Shown here piece by piece: positions 1 to 9,805 of a DNA stretch of 64,000 bases. Position 1 is the first letter of the stretch, and each line of letters opens with the position of its first letter. The stretch lies in assembly GCF_918797505.1 (NCBI RefSeq), contig NC_092795.1:19455131-19519130 (forward strand). Reading direction: 5' to 3'. The position numbers and the translations under genes are program-made. Under the pieces are notes generated by a model, which ran no database searches, was not told the origin of the DNA, and worked only from the letters and a program-made list of their open reading frames with translations. The DNA comes from Bemisia tabaci. Its lineage: Eukaryota; Arthropoda; Insecta; Hemiptera; Aleyrodidae.

Positions 1-53
1 TCTTCGCCGCTAAGGTGCCGTCCCCGCGCAAAAATCATTAGACAGATTTATCG

Positions 54-92
54 GCGTCTGGACGCCGCGTCCAGGACGCCGCGTCCAGACGC
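54..92. repeat. Small C+G-rich inverted repeat
   Basis: GCGTCTGGACGC at 54-65 is matched by its reverse complement at 81-92, with GCGTCC/GGACGC words between. It can fold as a short hairpin. No gene context is visible, since the window starts just before it. Confidence 0.6.
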
Positions 93-199
93 GCCTAAGG
101 TTCCGTACCTTTTGTTATGTAGCATCACGCCGCTTTGAAGGCAAATCTTGGCGTTTGATCTGTCTCTTTACTGACGTTTAAGAATGTAGGCATTCCTCT

Positions 200-780
200 A
201 AGGTGTTAATGGCTCAATTGTTAAAAGCACCAAATAAACGTATCTACCAACCAACCCATTATACTCACATCGGCTAATGGACAACAAGACAATGTACGAA
301 GACAATGTATTCTGATACATGTTTGTCACCTAAAATTTTACGTAAAATACGATTCACGCAACGAAAATAACTGAAATAACTCCTAAATAAGATAATTTAA
401 TGTTTCCTGACGCGTCGATTCAAACCTTCCGCTCATTAAAATTCGTCTACGTTAGTCACATCGCACATCAAACGTTACTGTGGCACAGTGGCAGTCTGTG
501 TGGTACTACAATACGACAACCTCAATCTTGACGCTTTGACTCGGCTATGTCAAATTGTTTACACTTAAAACGATGAAGGGTGGATAAGGAACCATGCTTG
601 AATGAGAAGCCTGCGAAAACTGTTGTAAGGCGCAATTTGACTCAAGCAGAGTATTATACGTTTGTTGTGACAGAGCAATTCAAATTCCTCGTTATGAATG
701 TAAGATAAAAACGTGAATATTTCGGTTACGACTTGATATCAGCAATTTTCATCGCGGGAATCGCGTTCTAAGTGAAATTC
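200..780. other. No recognisable feature
   Basis: A+T-rich sequence without a credible reading frame or a repeat that recurs in the window. One isolated unit-like segment of the neighbouring decayed satellite (CACGCCGCTTTGAAG) lies just before it, at about 126-140. Confidence 0.5.
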
Positions 781-859
781 TGGTAGAGAAATATGAATCG
801 GAAAGCTTTAATTAGCACCTTATCTAATGGTCCATTCCGAAATCAGGCGCGTGAATATT

Positions 860-1144
860 GGAACCGCGTCGTTGGTATGTGATGTGATATCACGCCGCTT
901 TGAAGAAAATCTTAGCTTTTCGCCTGTTCTAAATTACTGGAGCTATAAATTAATAATTCTTCATCGTTAAATACCAAAATTAAGCGCGTAACCATTCAGT
1001 CTCCGGAGTAGGCACGTTATGTGTTATCACGCAAAAATTTTTAGCTGTCTCAAATTTTTGAAAAATGTATATCATCTCCCATCGTTAAATGCTGAGATCT
1101 TGCGCGTGAATGTTGGAACTGCGACGTTGGTATCTGACGTGATT
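860..1144 (+). repeat. Decayed tandem repeat, part 1
   Basis: Loosely conserved units carry the order GATATCACGCCGCTTTGAAG, AAAATCTTGGCTTTTCGC, CATCGTTAAAT, AAGCGCGTGAATGTTGGAAC and CGACGTTGGTAT. Unit anchors lie near 891, 1028 and about 1145 here, then near 1613, 1758 and 1901 after the LINE insertion. This is a period of about 120-145 bp with many substitutions and indels. It looks like an old satellite or an internal tandem repeat of a larger element. Confidence 0.6.
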
Positions 1145-1600
1145 TTTTTATTATTATTATTTATTTATTTGTTTGTTTCTGCACAAAAAAGCTAATAGGT
1201 ACCAATATGTCAAGTTATACATTATATTTAAATACATGTGTCAAGTAGGGAAAATAATTAAATCACATAGTCGTAGGTCAAACTAAGCTTCAATCCTGTG
1301 TGTACTCATTAATTTCATAGTACTCGCCATTAATTAGAAATTCTTTCAATTTCGCTTTAAAATTTTTTGCATCATAAATTTTCTTTATATCATCTGGGAG
1401 TTTCAAGAAGAGGGCATGGCCCCTTCTTAAAGTGGGGCAGCCCTTCATTGCAGCCGTTATACCAGCATTTCTGGTGTTTACTTGGCAGTTGGCATTTGAG
1501 TTTCTAGGATCTAATTTATGAATAACAAAATTCATGATAGATCGAAATATCAAGAAGGATGGTACTGTAAGCAGCCGATTACTCTTAAAGCGAGCTCTGC
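1145..1600 (-). mobile_element. 5'-truncated non-LTR retrotransposon (LINE) 3' end
   Basis: A minus-strand 3' fragment. It has the C-terminal coding region of a LINE polyprotein (stop at 1290), a 3' untranslated region of about 110 bp, and a terminal simple-repeat tail that reads on the minus strand as AAATAAATAAATAATAATAA plus A residues (about 1145-1180). The fragment interrupts one unit of the decayed satellite: the unit stops at GACGTGAT (to 1144) and its next recognisable words resume near 1610 after ATCTGAT. That gives a possible short imperfect target duplication around TGAT. The lack of upstream RT and endonuclease domains marks a typical 5' truncation on insertion. Confidence 0.75.
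1290..1600 (-). pseudogene. LINE polyprotein C-terminal fragment
   Basis: The open frame runs from about 1600 to the stop at 1290. It contains, in order, LLTVPSFLIFRSIMNF, NTRNAG, LFLKLPDDIKKI and FKAKLKEFLINGEYYEINEY. This order (LTLPSLYIxE, then NTRN, then YNxLPxxIK, then FKKxLKxyLL) is the conserved tail downstream of the reverse transcriptase in Jockey/CR1/I-like LINE proteins, as I recall the families. It lies within an inserted 3' fragment, has no start of its own and no RT motifs, and is a dead copy. The exact clade cannot be assigned from so short a piece. Confidence 0.75.
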
Positions 1601-1608
1601 ATCATCTG

Positions 1609-1985
1609 ATATCAAGCCTTTTCGAAGGAAAATCTTAGTTTTTCACCTGCCTCCAATTGCTAAAGTTATGAATGTTGACCTGATGCTCTCATCCTTAATT
1701 TCCGAAATCAAGCGCGCAACTTTACTTGAACCCCGGATTTGGTATGACTTGTGGTATCGTGCCGCTTTGGAGGAAAATCTTGGCTTTTCGGCTGTCTCGA
1801 ATTGCTGACGTTCATGAATGCAGATATTATAATCGCACCGTCGAATACAGAAATCTAGCGAGCAACTTTTCGGATTCTGAAGTAGGTACGTGATGTGGTA
1901 TCACGTTTCAAAATGAAGGAAAATATTGGGGTTCCAGTCTCACATTAGTGAAGTTTATGAATGTATGCTTAATGCTCACAACATT
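1609..1985 (+). repeat. Decayed tandem repeat, part 2
   Basis: This continues the units seen at 860-1144. Anchors are near 1613 (ATATCAAGCCTTTTCGAAGG), 1758 (GTGCCGCTTTGGAGGAAAAT) and 1901 (TATCACGTTTCAAAATGAAG), a spacing of about 145 bp. The array ends where the 444-bp foldback begins. Confidence 0.6.
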
Positions 1986-2429
1986 AAGGTGATTTGATGG
2001 GCGCCATATTTTGTGTCAGAACGGCATGCGATATATCGCATCAATTGGTTCCATTTTTTCAGCTACTCGTCATTTTTCTCCAATTCTGAGATCGCAATTC
2101 TGTTGTCAGGGGACTAAAGCACTCACTAACCAATTTTAACAAAGAAATTCAACGAAATAAAGGCTTGGTTTTTTTAGAGAGAAAATATCGCAATCGAGTG
2201 CAGTTTCGATATCAGTATCGAATGCGATATTTTTCCTCTAAAGAATCTAATCCTTTATTACGTTAACTTCGTTCGTTAAAATTGGTACGTGAATTCTTTA
2301 GTCTCCTGACAACAGAATTGCGATCTCAAAATTGGAGAAGAATGACGAGTAGCTGAAAAAATAGAACCAATTGATGCGATGTATCGCATGCCGATCTGGC
2401 TCAAAAAATGGCTGCCATCGAATCACCTT
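1986..2429. mobile_element. 444-bp foldback (MITE-like)
   Basis: The whole length folds on itself. AAGGTGATTTGATGG at the left pairs with CCATCGAATCACCTT at the right, the arms share GCATGCGATA/TATCGCATGC and CTGACAACAGAATTGCGATC, and the turn is around 2207 (GATATCAGTATCG). The arms are diverged, with clear mismatches, so it is not recent. No coding capacity. Superfamily is not assignable from the ends. Confidence 0.75.
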
Positions 2430-2990
2430 GAATTCTGAAATGAATATTAACCCCCCCCCCCTTCTCGTAAAAACTGACTTCTCTTTCGAAAATGTCCGTG
2501 AAAACTAACTAAAAATTCTGAAACGAATGAAATACGCAGTGATTAGCGCTCGACGTCACGTAATTGAAAATCTTCTCTTCCCCCACCCCACCTCTTCCCC
2601 GCATGCATGACGTAATTTATGGACGTAGCAGCTTCGAACATAAATCGATTATCGAATAGACAAAGGGCGCGTCGAGGGCTCTCATGTGGGACCATACAAA
2701 TTGGTGACAAAGACAATGATTCAAGTTGATCAGCCACCTGTTGCCCATTTGTCAGGCTCCGGGGTCCGCGGGGTTACGGCTGTGGCGCGGGCGGCGGCGC
2801 AAGGCATGGCGCGCTGCGTAGCATGAGAATGGCCATTAACTCACGATGCTCAGGTTGAGAAGAAAGAGGAGGAAATTTAGAGGAGTCAGATGAAGAAAAA
2901 CGTGTCTATTTCCGGCGCGGCGCAGCGCCGTGCATCAGACTTCCTCCAAAAAACCACTGCCCTTGTTGCCGGACGTAGCGATAGGACTGG
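2430..2990. other. Spacer with poly-C run and C+G-rich patch
   Basis: There is a C run at about 2451-2462 and a short C+G-rich patch at about 2755-2825 (GGCGCGGGCGGCGGCGCAAG). No supported gene or dispersed repeat is visible. Confidence 0.5.
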
Positions 2991-2991
2991 A

Positions 2992-3510
2992 GCCGTGCTT
3001 AGGAAAAACGCTGTATGAGCCTCTACAAGTTGCCAAATTTCCTCTGTTAAAATACAAATTTTCAGAGACATCATGTGAATATTTCTCTCCAATTTTTCGG
3101 AAAGCTTTAATCACGATTGAATCAGTAAGAACGAAAACACACCAACTCGGAAAAATGAAAAGAATCAAGACAGTATCGAACACGAAATGAAACCGAACAG
3201 TAAATGAAGAAATTAGTATAAGGAGGAGATCTTTTGTGCCAAAATACAAGCACTTAAGGCCAATTTCAAGGTTCAAGTTGGAACAGATGCGCTGACTTCA
3301 ATGACTTTCATCATTGACCGTCTCTTTTGAAAATTGAGCAGTTTCGAGTTACCGAGTTGGTGTGTTTTCGAACCCACTGATTTAATGAGATCTAAATATC
3401 TGAAAATTTCAAGAGGGAACATCCATAATGCTCCTTAAAAATCAACATTTTATTGGAGGAAATTTAGCAAATTACGAATTTTGCTACTGCGTTTTTCCTT
3501 AGCACGGCAG
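2992..3510. mobile_element. GCCGTGCTAAGG-family inverted-repeat element, copy 1
   Basis: The left end GCCGTGCTTAGGAAAAACG, followed by TTGCCAAATTTCCTC, pairs with the right end CGTTTTTCCTTAGCACGGC. At least four other copies lie in this window (7785, 8074, 9551, 43197), with a divergent one at 32381. This copy is longer because a second element (3116-3386) sits in its middle. No coding capacity, so it is a MITE-like non-autonomous element. Confidence 0.75.
3116..3386. mobile_element. AATTGAATCAGTGAG-family MITE nested in copy 1
   Basis: The left end ATTGAATCAGTAAGAACG, then AAAACACACCAACTCGG, pairs with CCGAGTTGGTGTGTTTTCG, then CACTGATTTAAT. Other copies lie at 17971 (itself split by the giant foldback) and 51189. 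It divides the GCCGTGCTAAGG element, so it is the younger of the two. Confidence 0.75.
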
Positions 3511-3851
3511 TTCTGTGCTCAAAAAGAGGACAGAGAGGATAGAGTCTTACAGGACAGTCTTAGTTAGTCTTAGTTCAGGGATAGGGTCTTAGAGTAGGAT
3601 TTTGAACTTCAGAAGAAAAATGGGGATACAAGCATGTACCTATGAGCAAAAGCGCAAAAGTCAATTTTTTCCAACTTTCAGAGCATTACAAATAATCGTT
3701 TTTGTGGCATGATGAATATTTTTAGTTAAATTTCTTAAAATTTCCCTTCTGCTATGCTGTAGTCCCACTTTTCCTATTGTCTTTGAATCTTGCGGCCCTC
3801 ACTGGAAAAAAGATGCTCGCTTTGAGCGGAGATATTTGGATTCATCTGCTA

Positions 3852-5273
3852 TACAGGGTGTTTCAGACCACCCGTACCAGGCCTTTTTCTCGGTTGATTT
3901 AGGTCGTACGAAGTCGGAGACCGCGGGGTTGGATAGGGAATTGACCCCAAGGAATCCGAATTTCGTGGTCCCGAAACCCCCCCACCCCCCCTTGGGGGGT
4001 AAGGGGGGGTCACGATGCTAAAAGTCACGGTTCCCGACCGAATTGCGGATAGATCGCATCAGAATTGAAAAGCACGGAAAATTTCACGTGAAATTGACCC
4101 CTAAAAATCCAAAATCGGACCATCCAAGGCCCAAAAATGACCCCTTAAAGAGGGGGACAGTACCCCCCTCCATAATTTCTCTTTGGTCTCAAAATTGACG
4201 TAAATTCTCCAGAAAAAGACGGTTTCCCAGGTAATCGACCCCGAGAAATCCAAATTTCATGGTCCCGAAGCTCCTCTAGCTCTCCTTGGGGGGTAAACGG
4301 GGGGGCCCAATTTTAAAAATCGGGGCTCCTTTCCGAATCGCAAATTGATTGCATCCAAATTGAGGAGCAGAACACATTTACATCTTAAGTGACTCCTAAG
4401 AGTTCTAATAGGCCCCCTGAACGGCAGAAAGTAACTCCCTGAGGAGGGGGGCCTCGCCCCCGCCAAAAATTTCTCAAGATTCCTCAATGGTCGCAAAATT
4501 GACGTCGATTCTCCAGAAAAAGACGGTTTCCTATGTAATCGACCCCGAGGACTCTAAATTTCATGTTTCCTGAGCTCCTCGGGGTCGATTAAATAGGAAA
4601 CCGTCTTTTTCTGGAGAATCGACGTCAATTTTGCGACCATTGAGGAATCTTGAGAAATTTTTGGCGGGGGCGAGGCCCCCCTCCTCAGGGAGTTACTTTC
4701 TGCCGTTCAGGGGGCCTATTAGAACTCTTAGGAGTCACTTAAGATGTAAATGTGTTCTGCTCCTCAATTTGGATGCAATCAATTTGCGATTCGGAAAGGA
4801 GCCCCGATTTTTAAAATTGGGCCCCCCCGTTTACCCCCCAAGGAGAGCTAGAGGAGCTTCGGGACCATGAAATTTGGATTTCTCGGGGTCGATTACCTGG
4901 GAAACCGTCTTTTTCTGGAGAATTTACGTCAATTTTGAGACCAAAGAGAAATTATGGAGGGGGGTACTGTCCCCCTCTTTAAGGGGTCATTTTTGGGCCT
5001 TGGATGGTCCGATTTTGGATTTTTAGGGGTCAATTTCACGTGAAATTTTCCGTGCTTTTCAATTCTGATGCGATCTATCCGCAATTCGGTCGGGAACCGT
5101 GACTTTTAGCATCGTGACCCCCCCTTACCCCCCAAGGGGGGGTGGGGGGTTTCGGGACCACGAAATTCGGATTCCTTGGGTCAATTCCCTATCCAACCCC
5201 GCGGTCTCCGACTTCGTACGACCTAAATCAACCGAGAAAAAGGCCTGGTACGGGTGGTCTGAAACACCCTGTA
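3852..5273. mobile_element. 1.42-kb near-perfect foldback with CAGGGTGTTTC ends
   Basis: Left end TACAGGGTGTTTCAGACC and right end GGTCTGAAACACCCTGTA. Taking the element as 3854-5271 (CAGGGTG...CACCCTG) leaves TA on both sides, as expected of Tc1/mariner-type transposition (inference). The arms are about 700 bp with a loop of about 24 bp at 4552-4575, and look almost identical: the 240 bp at 4257-4496 (minus) and 4631-4870 (plus) encode the same 79-residue frame. Each arm is built from about two diverged subunits, each with the order GGTCCCGAA, CTTGGGGGGTAA, a Phe-rich A+T stretch and GACGTxxATTCTCCAGAAAA. No transposase. Confidence 0.85.
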
Positions 5274-5392
5274 GAGAGTGAATTTCTCTTAAATCGAGCA
5301 GAAAAAGTGCTTTAATTGACATTTCCCTCACGAGAAAACGCAGCTCCAGTTCAATGTTGCCAAATTTCCCCTCGCAAATGACATATCAACCA

Positions 5393-5615
5393 CACTGGAA
5401 AAAAAGTCTCTGGGATCCTAAGTCCAGATTCTTTAAAAATTTGAGAAGGAAAAATACTCTCCAATCTATCAGATCTTACTTGAATCGAGAGCCAAGCCTC
5501 ATAATGTAAGCGGATTTCCTTCTGATTCAAGCAAAAATCCGATTGAATCAAGAGTATTTTTTCTTGTCATTTTTTTAAGAATCTGGACTCTAGAACTAAC
5601 AGATTTTTCCTCCAG
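5393..5615 (-). mobile_element. CACTGGAAAA-family MITE, copy 1
   Basis: A member of the commonest family in the window (eight copies: 5393, 15110, 15655, 29021, 31629, 42090, 53780, 55067). Shared order: CACTGGAAAAAA, a stretch with TCCAGACTCTT, GACAAGAAAAA, ACTCTTGATTCAATC, an asymmetric centre (AAGCCTCTTAATTTAAGCGG on this strand), then the mirror image. The asymmetric centre gives the orientation; this copy is reversed relative to 29021. It is diverged (AACTAACAGA replaces the usual ATCCAATGTG). Confidence 0.8.
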
Positions 5616-6306
5616 AATCTTGGATATTTTCCAAGTGATAGATAAATAGACTAATTTTTCCTCAGACTTCATTCTAAAATCAGACTTTGTATAAAAATTG
5701 CACAGGTACATTTTTGTAAAATTAATTAATTGTTAAATTAAATTTGGAAACATCGGAATGGGGTTACGTCCGGGAGACAACCAAATATCAAGGAAAATTG
5801 CTCATACCTAGAAAATAATCTGCTTGATCCAAGCAGCTGCGTGATTTTATTCGTTGAATCTCTTATCATTTTTCTCAAGAAAATAGAGTGAAGTGAACTC
5901 AACCGGCAACGCTCATCCCGCCCTGTGAAGCCGCGACCAGTTGCGAGCCTGGAGGGCGGGGGGGGGGGAGGAAGCAGGGATCACATCTGGCCTTGTTTTA
6001 TAGAGGACTTGTATAAATATTTTCAAATTAAAAAGTGGGTGCACACTGCACACTGTGTGCAGCGCGGTGGCACATCGGGTATATTGAAACGGCCCGCGGC
6101 TGTGGCTGAAAGATTTACCCCAGCTCTCCCCGGGATTAAACGAAATTAAGCAGATACTATACGTTAAAGTTCTGTCTGCATTGTTAAATCATAAATGTAA
6201 TTAAATTTTTATGGGAGAACAGTGAGGAGTGAAGGGCATACTGAATGTTCGGAGGATTGTCAAATGCTTGATGCGTTACAGGATCTTGTCTGAATCTTTG
6301 TGAAAC
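5616..6306. other. Spacer with a solo repeat end
   Basis: ATCGGAATGGGGTTACGTCC near 5753-5772 matches the end of the family best seen at 34883-35098, without a clear partner end. A G run lies at about 5950-5962. No gene is recognised. Confidence 0.4.
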
Positions 6307-6560
6307 CGTCACCTTTCGGCCAAAGTATCAAGAGCGCCGTGCGACTTTTCAGAATTTCCGTCGCCATTTTTAATTGTTAACGTAGAAATTGCTCAACGAA
6401 CCTGTCCGAAAATTTCACTGAATTTTCTTTATGCTGCCGATAAAATTCAGTGAAATTTTCAAACAGACTCAACCAACAATTTCTCTGTAAGAAAATAAAA
6501 TGGCGGCGGAAATTTTGAAACGTTGCATGGCGCTTTTGATACTTTAGCCGTAAGGTGACG
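6307..6560. mobile_element. 254-bp foldback with AAAC direct repeats
   Basis: CGTCACCTTTCGGC, AAAGTATCAAGAGCGCC and TTTCCGTCGCCATTTT on the left pair with AAAATGGCGGCGGAAA, GGCGCTTTTGATACTTT and TAAGGTGACG on the right. The turn is near 6435 in a CAGTGAAATTTTC/GAAAATTTCACTG inner hairpin. AAAC flanks both ends (6303-6306 and 6561-6564), a candidate 4-bp target duplication. Confidence 0.75.
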
Positions 6561-6830
6561 AAACTAAGAAACCACGTCTTTACGTGTTTAAAGCTGAAAA
6601 TGTGTATTGAAAATTTTTTTGTTGATGATGTGGTTGAAGAACGACTAATAGTCTTGATTTTACATTTCTTGAGATCTTTAGGCTGAAAAATGCTCTCTGA
6701 ATTTAATACAAAAATTCTTGTCGCTAATTGTCACTTACAAAGTAAATTATAGAGGCGGACATTCTGAAAAACTGTGATCGAGACATGTGTTCGCAAAGTT
6801 TCATTTTTATGTGGCTGTCCGTGGAAAGTT

Positions 6831-6949
6831 TGGACGTATTTCTGCCAAACGGAACTATGTGCATTAGATGTGAGCCCTTATGCATCTATTCTGATGGGGT
6901 CTCAGGGCTCACCCAATGCACATAGTTCCGTTTGGTAGAAATACATCCA
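6831..6949. mobile_element. GGACGTATTTCT-family MITE, copy 1
   Basis: TGGACGTATTTCTGCCAAAC then GGAACTATGTGCAT pairs with ATGCACATAGTTCC then GTTTGGTAGAAATACATCCA. The centre is GGGTCTCAGGGCTCA. A second copy with the same centre lies at 61085-61214, and a diverged relative at 42901-43028. Confidence 0.8.
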
Positions 6950-7228
6950 TTCGATCATCTTTGTGCATGGACGAGCCGGTTCAAAATTCCAGAATTTGAG
7001 TTTTCGACGGGAAGTACTCCTTCAATATCCCAAAAATGAAAGTGCGCGCGGTTTTATTTTTACAGTAGTGGATAGGTACATTTGCATTGAGGTCCGATAA
7101 TATTGAGCCCCAAACAGGTCACGCAGATCAAAACTTAAAATATTTTCTTTTTATCCCTGATTACATTATTTTCTATGTTCACTGCAAACTGAATACCGTC
7201 ATAACATACTTTTTTTTTGCTGTTTTAG

Positions 7229-7300
7229 GAGAAAAAATGTTCGCGATTAAAACTCTCCACCATCTCTGGTTGTGGTTGGACCAGGACCTCGACTTTGATG
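7229..7300 (+). CDS. Candidate 72-bp micro-exon, unknown protein
   Basis: A polypyrimidine tract and acceptor (CTGTTTTAG) precede 7229, and a strong donor (GATG|GTAAGTTTT) follows 7300. Read with one base from the previous exon, the piece is phase 1 at both ends and encodes EKMFAIKTLHHLWLWLDQDL then DFD. The partner at 15444-15506 has the same phase, so the two join in frame. No family is recognised. Short, symmetrical phase-1 exons occur in fast-evolving secreted-protein genes of some hemipterans and flatworms; applying that here is inference. The main alternative is chance agreement of splice-like sites. Confidence 0.35.
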
Positions 7301-7784
7301 GTAAGTTTTTCTGCACTTATATCCCTTTTTTCTACTAGGGGCATATCCGCGTTCTTAAAGAAAGAATGTAACTGCATTTTAACGTTACAAAATATACATT
7401 CACAAATTTTGTTCTTGCAATTTGTTGAGAATTCTCACTGAAAATTTCATCTATATTTTTCCTCTGATCAAATGCAAAGATTAACCAATTTTTGGACACA
7501 AAAATTTGAGCATGATTTTGCCATGATTTTGTAAAAATTAAACTGTTTGAGTCAATATTGTAACTTTGGAATGGAGTTACGTCTCATCGTATGGGAAACG
7601 ATGTTACATTTATTACAAGTAGAAACCAACGCCTGAGCAAATCTAGCTGCATATGTACTCCGCGATTCGTTAAACGCATGCGTATCATAAAATCTTGTTA
7701 GCTTTTCGGATGGTTGTTTAATGGTAAACATGGCAAAAACTAACGCCCAGGTCCTCGGAGCACATTTAAGTAAGCTTCTCTGTC
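7301..7784. other. Candidate intron start with a solo repeat end
   Basis: If the flanking exon is real this is intron. TTTGGAATGGAGTTACG near 7565-7581 is a single end of the family seen complete at 34883-35098. Nothing else is recognised. Confidence 0.4.
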
Positions 7785-8030
7785 CTGCTAAGGAAAAACG
7801 CCATATGAGCCTTCAGGTGTTGCCAAATTTTCTTTGACAAAGCAATCATTTTTAAGAACAGTTGAAAACATTTTTCTTCTGATTCTATAGAGAATTTTGC
7901 TCGTAATTTGATCTAAAAAGTCTAAAAATTCCATCAATAGATATTCATATCTTTCTCCTTGAATATACATTTTTTGAAGGATTTTGGCAACATTCGCATA
8001 CTCACACGGTGTTTTTCCTTAGCACAGCAG
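7785..8030. mobile_element. GCCGTGCTAAGG-family element, copy 2
   Basis: CTGCTAAGGAAAAACGCC, ATATGAGCC and TTGCCAAATTTTC pair with TTTGGCAACAT and GGTGTTTTTCCTTAGCACAG. The internal sequence is strongly diverged, with only the outer 50 bp of each side clearly shared. No coding capacity. Confidence 0.7.
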
Positions 8031-8073
8031 TATTATATAATCGAAACGCACGGTGATTGACGTCATCTTTAGC

Positions 8074-8310
8074 ACTGCCATGCTAAGATGACGTTGCCAA
8101 GTTTCTTTCGATTAAAACCGAATTCACTGGGGACATTTTGGATATTTTCCACCAAAATTTCCAGACGATCTCGTACGCGATTTAATCTAAAATACCTATC
8201 TGAAAATTTCAAAGGACAATGTGCATGAATGTCGTCAAAAATACATGTTTTACCAAGGGAAATGTGGCAACTCGTGAACGTCTATACGGCGTTTTTCCTT
8301 AGCACGGCAG
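8074..8310. mobile_element. GCCGTGCTAAGG-family element, copy 3
   Basis: The left end ACTGCCATGCTAAG then GTTGCCAAGTTTC pairs with AAATGTGGCAAC then CGGCGTTTTTCCTTAGCACG. It starts only 43 bp after copy 2. The left end lacks the usual AAAACGCCGTATGAG segment, so it has an internal deletion. Confidence 0.65.
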
Positions 8311-9280
8311 GGCAGTGGCCAACACCGGTAACGAAAATCTAGAGGCGTCGTGGAAATAGGAGTGTCGTACAATCAAAAGTAACATGATTTCGATTCACTA
8401 ACAATGTGTTAAGTATCTCATTCAAAGTACGATCCGACATTCTAACCTGTTGTTATTTTTACCCAGCGGAATCCAAAGTGATTATAGTAATAATTTCTCT
8501 CGTCCCCCCATAGTCCTCCTCCTTCTTCCGCGATTTTTTTTGATACCTTGTAATTCAACTTAATATCTCCCTCAGGCTCGACACTTGCTTTATCTCTTAA
8601 CTTTTCTTCTTCCCTCTTTTTTCTTTCTTTTTTTTCTTAAACCCATATTTCGCGTGTCATGTAACTACATGTCGTGTACCCACGCACGTGCTGCTTGCGT
8701 CGCGTGTAAATTGAATTATAGTCTATCGTCGTATTTTTCAGAATTTTTTCTTCCCTGCCAATCTCAACGTTTCTCACCTCTGTTTCTACGTCTAAGAATA
8801 TCGAGAGGAGGTCGGAAGCAAGAAACCCATTCGATGATCCCACTTTACCATTTCTTTTCTCTTTCCCATTTGAAATGTATTTGTTTCGAGAACTGTGCCT
8901 CTAGCAAAGTGCGTACTATATATTTTTCACGAATCACCCAAATTTGCTGCATGCAGATTTTAGAAATGAAAGAAATGAGAAGTTAAAACAAGAGGGGGGA
9001 GGGACGAAGTCCAATATATCAGTAGAAATATCTCCTTTGGAAGACACGTAGGATGACGTCATTCATCGTGAAAGCCACAGATGAAGAAACCAGTGCTAAA
9101 TTCATCACTGATTGATGAGCAATCAACAAGGTGGAAAACCGTGATATCATTACCGTGTTTTTAGAATTGCAATCCCTCCGTCAGTATAAGATGAGGATAT
9201 TTTAAGTGTTAGCCAGCTCCTATTATGATGGTTTTACGTAAATGCATATCGATGGTGAAGCTACCAACCCACGTATCTCG
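8311..9280. other. No recognisable feature
   Basis: There are pyrimidine-rich stretches at about 8500-8640 and A+T-rich sequence after them. A 133-codon open frame at 8585-8986 is rich in Phe and Leu from the T-rich stretch and has no family likeness, so it is not called. Confidence 0.5.
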
Positions 9281-9525
9281 GTTTGCGACGTTGCAGATTT
9301 CCTTTCATACTTAATTTTTTTAATGAAGAACTACTGAACATCCATTCTTTTAAGTCTCCGCGATGTTTCATCTTTGTGCCCGGGAAATTCTGAAAAAAGT
9401 TCAAAGATTGATCTCCTTGTCTGGTCTCCTTTGAAAAAATAAAACGGGAGCGAGATTTGTAATCACCTCAAACGAGGTGCGTGTTTTGGTAATTTTACCG
9501 TCGATATATAATTCATTGTGCAGTA
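9281..9525 (+). repeat. Dispersed repeat, partner of 49414-49640
   Basis: It shares the order CGGTTTGCGACGTTGCAGAT, ATTTTTTTAA, TCTGTGCxxxGAAATTCTG, TCTCCTTTxAAAAAATAA, GAGATTTxxAATCACC and AAACGAG with 49414-49640 in the same orientation. Weaker likeness occurs near 6700-6790 and 62700-62900. No inverted ends are evident, so the element type is unknown. Confidence 0.5.
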
Positions 9526-9550
9526 TCATCCATAAATGTAGACCCCCTGT

Positions 9551-9805
9551 ACTGCCGTGCTAAGGAAGAACGCCGTATGAGCATTCGAGAGTTGCCAAAT
9601 TTCCTCCGATAAAATGTTTATTTTTGAGGAATGTTATGAATATTTTTCCTTGAAATTTTCAGGAACTTCAGATGAAATTGCGAACAAAATTATCTGAAAA
9701 GTTAGAAGGAAAATATTCATAATTTTACCTGGAAATCTGTGTCTTATCAAAGGACATTTGGCAATGCCTGAAGGCTCTTACGGCGTTTTTCCTTAGCATG
9801 GCAGT
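9551..9805. mobile_element. GCCGTGCTAAGG-family element, copy 4 (most complete)
   Basis: ACTGCCGTGCTAAGGAAGAA, CGCCGTATGAGC and GTTGCCAAATTTCCT pair with AGGACATTTGGCAA, GGCTCTTACGGCG and TTTTTCCTTAGCATGGCAGT. An inner CCTTGAAATTTTCAGG symmetry surrounds the turn near 9680. It is uninterrupted and serves as a reference for the family. Confidence 0.8.

Noticed and set aside
4257..4870. Two identical 79-residue frames (minus at 4257-4496, plus at 4631-4870)
   Set aside because: They are mirror images produced by the arms of the foldback at 3852-5273, not a duplicated gene.
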